Assembly (NCBI GenBank): GCA_937864975.1 | Contig: CALMDI010000792.1 | Location: forward strand, 1-7,919 | DNA: 7,919 nt | Reading direction: 5' to 3' | DNA from: an uncultured Chloroflexota bacterium | Lineage (GTDB): Bacteria; Chloroflexota; Anaerolineae; Aggregatilineales; Phototrophicaceae | In this document: positions 5,656-7,919 of the stretch, piece by piece | Position numbering within the stretch: the stretch's first letter is position 1 | How the letters are laid out: each line of letters begins with the position of its first letter | Translations under genes and position numbers: made by a program | The notes under the pieces: generated by a model | Databases searched by the model: none | What the model was told of the DNA's origin: nothing | Seen by the model: the letters and a program-made list of their open reading frames with translations, nothing else

Positions 5656-5684
5656 TTGACGGGGCTTTTCTGCCACGCTAATGT
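5656..5684 (+). promoter_or_regulatory. Promoter of the glycosyltransferase gene, placed for a leaderless transcript
   Basis: TTGACG (5656-5661, five of six) and TAATGT (5679-5684, which keeps the TAnnnT core) are separated by 17 bases. The expected transcription start, seven bases after the -10 box, is base 5691, exactly the A of the start codon. There is no Shine-Dalgarno sequence in the 30 bases before that ATG. Confidence 0.5.
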
Positions 5685-5690
5685 CTGCCC

Positions 5691-7919
5691 ATGCGCGCGC
5701 GATCTTACGCTCTTTCTGCCCTCGTTCCGATTCTCCTGCTAGCGTTTGCAACGCGGCTTCTGAACCTCGAAACGCAAAGCATCTGGTTCGATGAAGGCTG
5801 GTCGGCATACGCGGCAGCGCAGCCCGACATGATCGCGGCAGCCAACGCCGACGCGACTAACCCTCCCCTGTATTACGTCCTGCTGCATCTGTTCGCGCGT
5901 GGCGCTGGCGAGAGCGAATTCTCGCTGCGGCTGTTTTCGACACTGCTTGGCTTACTGGTCGTCGCCCTGTCCTCTGCCCTTGCGCGTCGGCTGTTCGGAG
6001 CGCGCGCCGGACTCTTCGCGGCGCTGCTCGTCGCCCTGTCGCCGCTGCTGTGGTGGGCATCGCAGGAAGCGCGGATGTATACGTTGCTGGCGGCGTTCGT
6101 GCTGGCGGCAGCGCTGGCATGGCACACGCTGTTGAAGCGGTCGGTTGGGTGGGCGTGGCTGGCGCTGTGGAGCGCGGAACTGGCGCTGCTCTACGCGCAC
6201 AACACGGGTCCCGTGGTCGCCTTCTGGCTCAATATCGTCACCGTGGTCGCGTGGCTGCTTCGGCGCGGCACGCGCCGACCGGATTGGCGCTTGTGGCTGG
6301 CAGGTCAGGCGGTCGTGGCGCTGCTCTGGTTGCCTTATTTCGTCACCCGGTTCCTCAATCTCGCCGAGGCGAACAGTGCCGTGACGACTTCACCCACACC
6401 CGCGCTGCTCGTCGCGGTCTGGGAAGTTCTGTGGGCGGGCAACTGGGCAATAGTCGGGCGCGTGCCGCTTCTGTCACTGGTCGGGCTGGCGGGTGTGGCG
6501 CTGATCGTCGCTATTGCCGTCATCCCGTGGCGTCAGGCGTCGGCACGCTGGTTAGTCGCACACGCGGTTATCCTCACTGCGGCGCTGCTGGTTGCGCTGG
6601 TCATGCTGGGCAACGAATTTCACGGTCGCTATCTGGTCATGATCGCGCCGCTGTTTCTCATCCCTATCGGCGCGGGCGTCGCGCGGCGGCACGTGCCGCT
6701 GGCGCGGGGCGCGGTGATGGCATTTTTCGTGGCGCTGTTCGGTGTCGCCGTCGCTCTGATGCAAGACCCGCTCTACGGACACGACGACGCGCGCGGCATG
6801 GTGCGGTTCTACGCCGATCACCTGACCGCCGACGATACAGTGCTGGCATGGTCGTATGCCGACCGTTACGAGCTTGCGTATTACTGGGAGCGACTCGGCG
6901 CGCGCGCCCGGCGCGTGACGCTGCCGGAAGGCGCGGATCTGGAAGCGATTACGCCGCTGCTCCCGCGTGAAGGCGACGTGGCGCTGAACGTCTGGTTCGC
7001 GCAGCGCGCCGACTATCGCGGGATGCTGGACTGCGTTCTGTCGCATGGAACGGTCGAAGTGCCTGAGCGCTTCACGACGTACGGCATGACGACACTGGTG
7101 TTCCGCGACGTGTCGCCGCGCCTGCCGCAGCCGCAAGCATTCGACGCCGATTTTGGAGTCGCGCGTCTCGAAGCTGCCGCCGCTGTTCCCGACTTTACAC
7201 CGGAGCGCGCCCTGTGTCTGCCGCTGACTATTCGGCTGGCACAGCCTGTCGCGACCGATCTCAAGGCGGCGGTGATCGTGCGAAACGCGCTCGGATGGGA
7301 GGTCGCTCGCTCCGACGCCATCTTCGCGCAAGCCGACCAGCGTACGTCGTCGCAGCTTGACGCGGGCGAGCGACTGACCGCCTTTTCGACCCTTCGCCTG
7401 CCGTATGGTGCGCCGCCGGGGGACTATTCGATTTCCGTGCGTCTGTACGACGATGCAACTCTCTCCGGTTACGAAGCGCGTGTGGAGGGACAGCCTCCCG
7501 CGCGCGAGATTCCGCTTGGCGCTTGGGCTGCGCCGCCGGGCGCGGACTGGCTGGCGACCGGACGCGCCCTTGATCTGCCGCGCGAGGTCAACCTGCGCGC
7601 TGCCGATGATCTTACGTTAATCGCGCACGATATTCCCGCCGACGACTCGCCGCCGCTTCGCAATGGAGACATCCTGCAACTGTCCCTGGTGTGGCAGGGA
7701 AGCGATCCGCTGCCGGAAATAGCGCTGGTCGATAGGGAGGGGCGGTGGCAGGTGGCGCTTTCGGCGCTTCCGGGCGAGCGCGATCCTGTGACGCTGGATT
7801 GGCGGGAGGCGCGCCTCCCGGCGGATGCCGCGTCGGGGCTGGCAGACCTGCGCCTGCCGGACGGCACCATTCTGGGCACGATTCGCGTGGAGGCGAGTCC
7901 GCTGGCGCTTGAGCCGCCG
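5691..7919 (+). CDS. GT39/PMT-type membrane glycosyltransferase with C-terminal beta modules (3' end outside the window)
   Basis: An open frame of 743 codons with no stop before the window end, so the protein is longer than seen. Residues 1 to about 365 form a multi-span membrane domain of the GT-C type, which transfers a sugar from a lipid-phosphate donor on the outer membrane face. Landmarks are the first-loop acidic pair WFDEGW (D34, E35), NPPLYYVLLHLF (57-68), the family-typical SQEARMY (124-130), and FHGRY (310-314) before the last helices. From about 365 on, an extracytoplasmic part begins with RGMVRFYADHL (368-378). Further on are beta-rich repeats with motifs such as RLPYGAPPGDY (569-579) and NGDILQLSLVW (658-668), a pattern I recall from Chloroflexota GT39 proteins. 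An in-frame stop at 5679-5681 leaves ATG 5691 as the only standard start, and it has no ribosome site. Acceptor (protein or glycan) is unknown. The gene is alone on its strand here; downstream neighbours are not visible. Confidence 0.92.
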   Translation, partial: MRARSYALSALVPILLLAFATRLLNLETQSIWFDEGWSAYAAAQPDMIAAANADATNPPLYYVLLHLFARGAGESEFSLRLFSTLLGLLVVALSSALARRLFGARAGLFAALLVALSPLLWWASQEARMYTLLAAFVLAAALAWHTLLKRSVGWAWLALWSAELALLYAHNTGPVVAFWLNIVTVVAWLLRRGTRRPDWRLWLAGQAVVALLWLPYFVTRFLNLAEANSAVTTSPTPALLVAVWEVLWAGNWAIVGRVPLLSLVGLAGVALIVAIAVIPWRQASARWLVAHAVILTAALLVALVMLGNEFHGRYLVMIAPLFLIPIGAGVARRHVPLARGAVMAFFVALFGVAVALMQDPLYGHDDARGMVRFYADHLTADDTVLAWSYADRYELAYYWERLGARARRVTLPEGADLEAITPLLPREGDVALNVWFAQRADYRGMLDCVLSHGTVEVPERFTTYGMTTLVFRDVSPRLPQPQAFDADFGVARLEAAAAVPDFTPERALCLPLTIRLAQPVATDLKAAVIVRNALGWEVARSDAIFAQADQRTSSQLDAGERLTAFSTLRLPYGAPPGDYSISVRLYDDATLSGYEARVEGQPPAREIPLGAWAAPPGADWLATGRALDLPREVNLRAADDLTLIAHDIPADDSPPLRNGDILQLSLVWQGSDPLPEIALVDREGRWQVALSALPGERDPVTLDWREARLPADAASGLADLRLPDGTILGTIRVEASPLALEPP

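Noticed and set aside
6050..6970. A 306-codon plus-strand frame inside the glycosyltransferase gene
   Set aside because: It is out of frame with a sequence bearing clear GT39 motifs and is made mostly of Arg, Gly and Ala.
6552..7331. A 259-codon minus-strand frame opposite the glycosyltransferase
   Set aside because: Antisense shadow with Arg/His-rich composition and no recognisable domain.

Overview
The window looks like chromosomal DNA from a GC-rich, environmental bacterium, most plausibly a member of the Chloroflexota (Anaerolineae-like). That placement is inferred from gene content: a secreted S41 peptidase with a PPC tail, a lipoprotein with a Thr/Pro linker, a free-standing roadblock protein, a zinc-ribbon/FHA protein, and a GT39-type membrane glycosyltransferase with long beta-rich C-terminal modules. 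No rRNA, tRNA, CRISPR array, transposase or phage gene was seen. Nothing here marks a clear mobile island.

Layout. The left third (1-3267) is transcribed leftward. A PLAT-domain gene overlaps an Ig-like lipoprotein gene by 16 bases (an operon). It is followed by a large secreted S41-family protease that has its own good promoter and ends at a strong GC-rich terminator at the window edge. A short divergent promoter region (about 3268-3402) separates this block from rightward trmD, the tRNA m1G37 methyltransferase, which is the only clear housekeeping gene here. trmD ends inside a 78-bp imperfect palindrome, followed by a 35-bp degenerate heptamer array. Next comes a good promoter driving a small roadblock/LC7 protein. 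That gene converges, with 11 bases between stops, on a leftward zinc-ribbon/FHA gene. The right third (5691-7919) is one open rightward frame. It encodes a GT39/PMT-type glycosyltransferase that runs off the window without a stop, and its promoter geometry suggests a leaderless mRNA.

Function. Three products are predicted to be exported or membrane-bound (protease, lipoprotein, glycosyltransferase), and three are probably cytoplasmic adaptor-type proteins (PLAT, roadblock, FHA). No partner GTPase, kinase or phosphatase is present, so the window does not show a complete signalling system. I do not see a convincing new multi-gene system. The points most worth a second look are the PLAT/lipoprotein pair, the S41 protease that lacks the usual catalytic Lys, the palindrome plus heptamer array after trmD, and the predicted leaderless glycosyltransferase.
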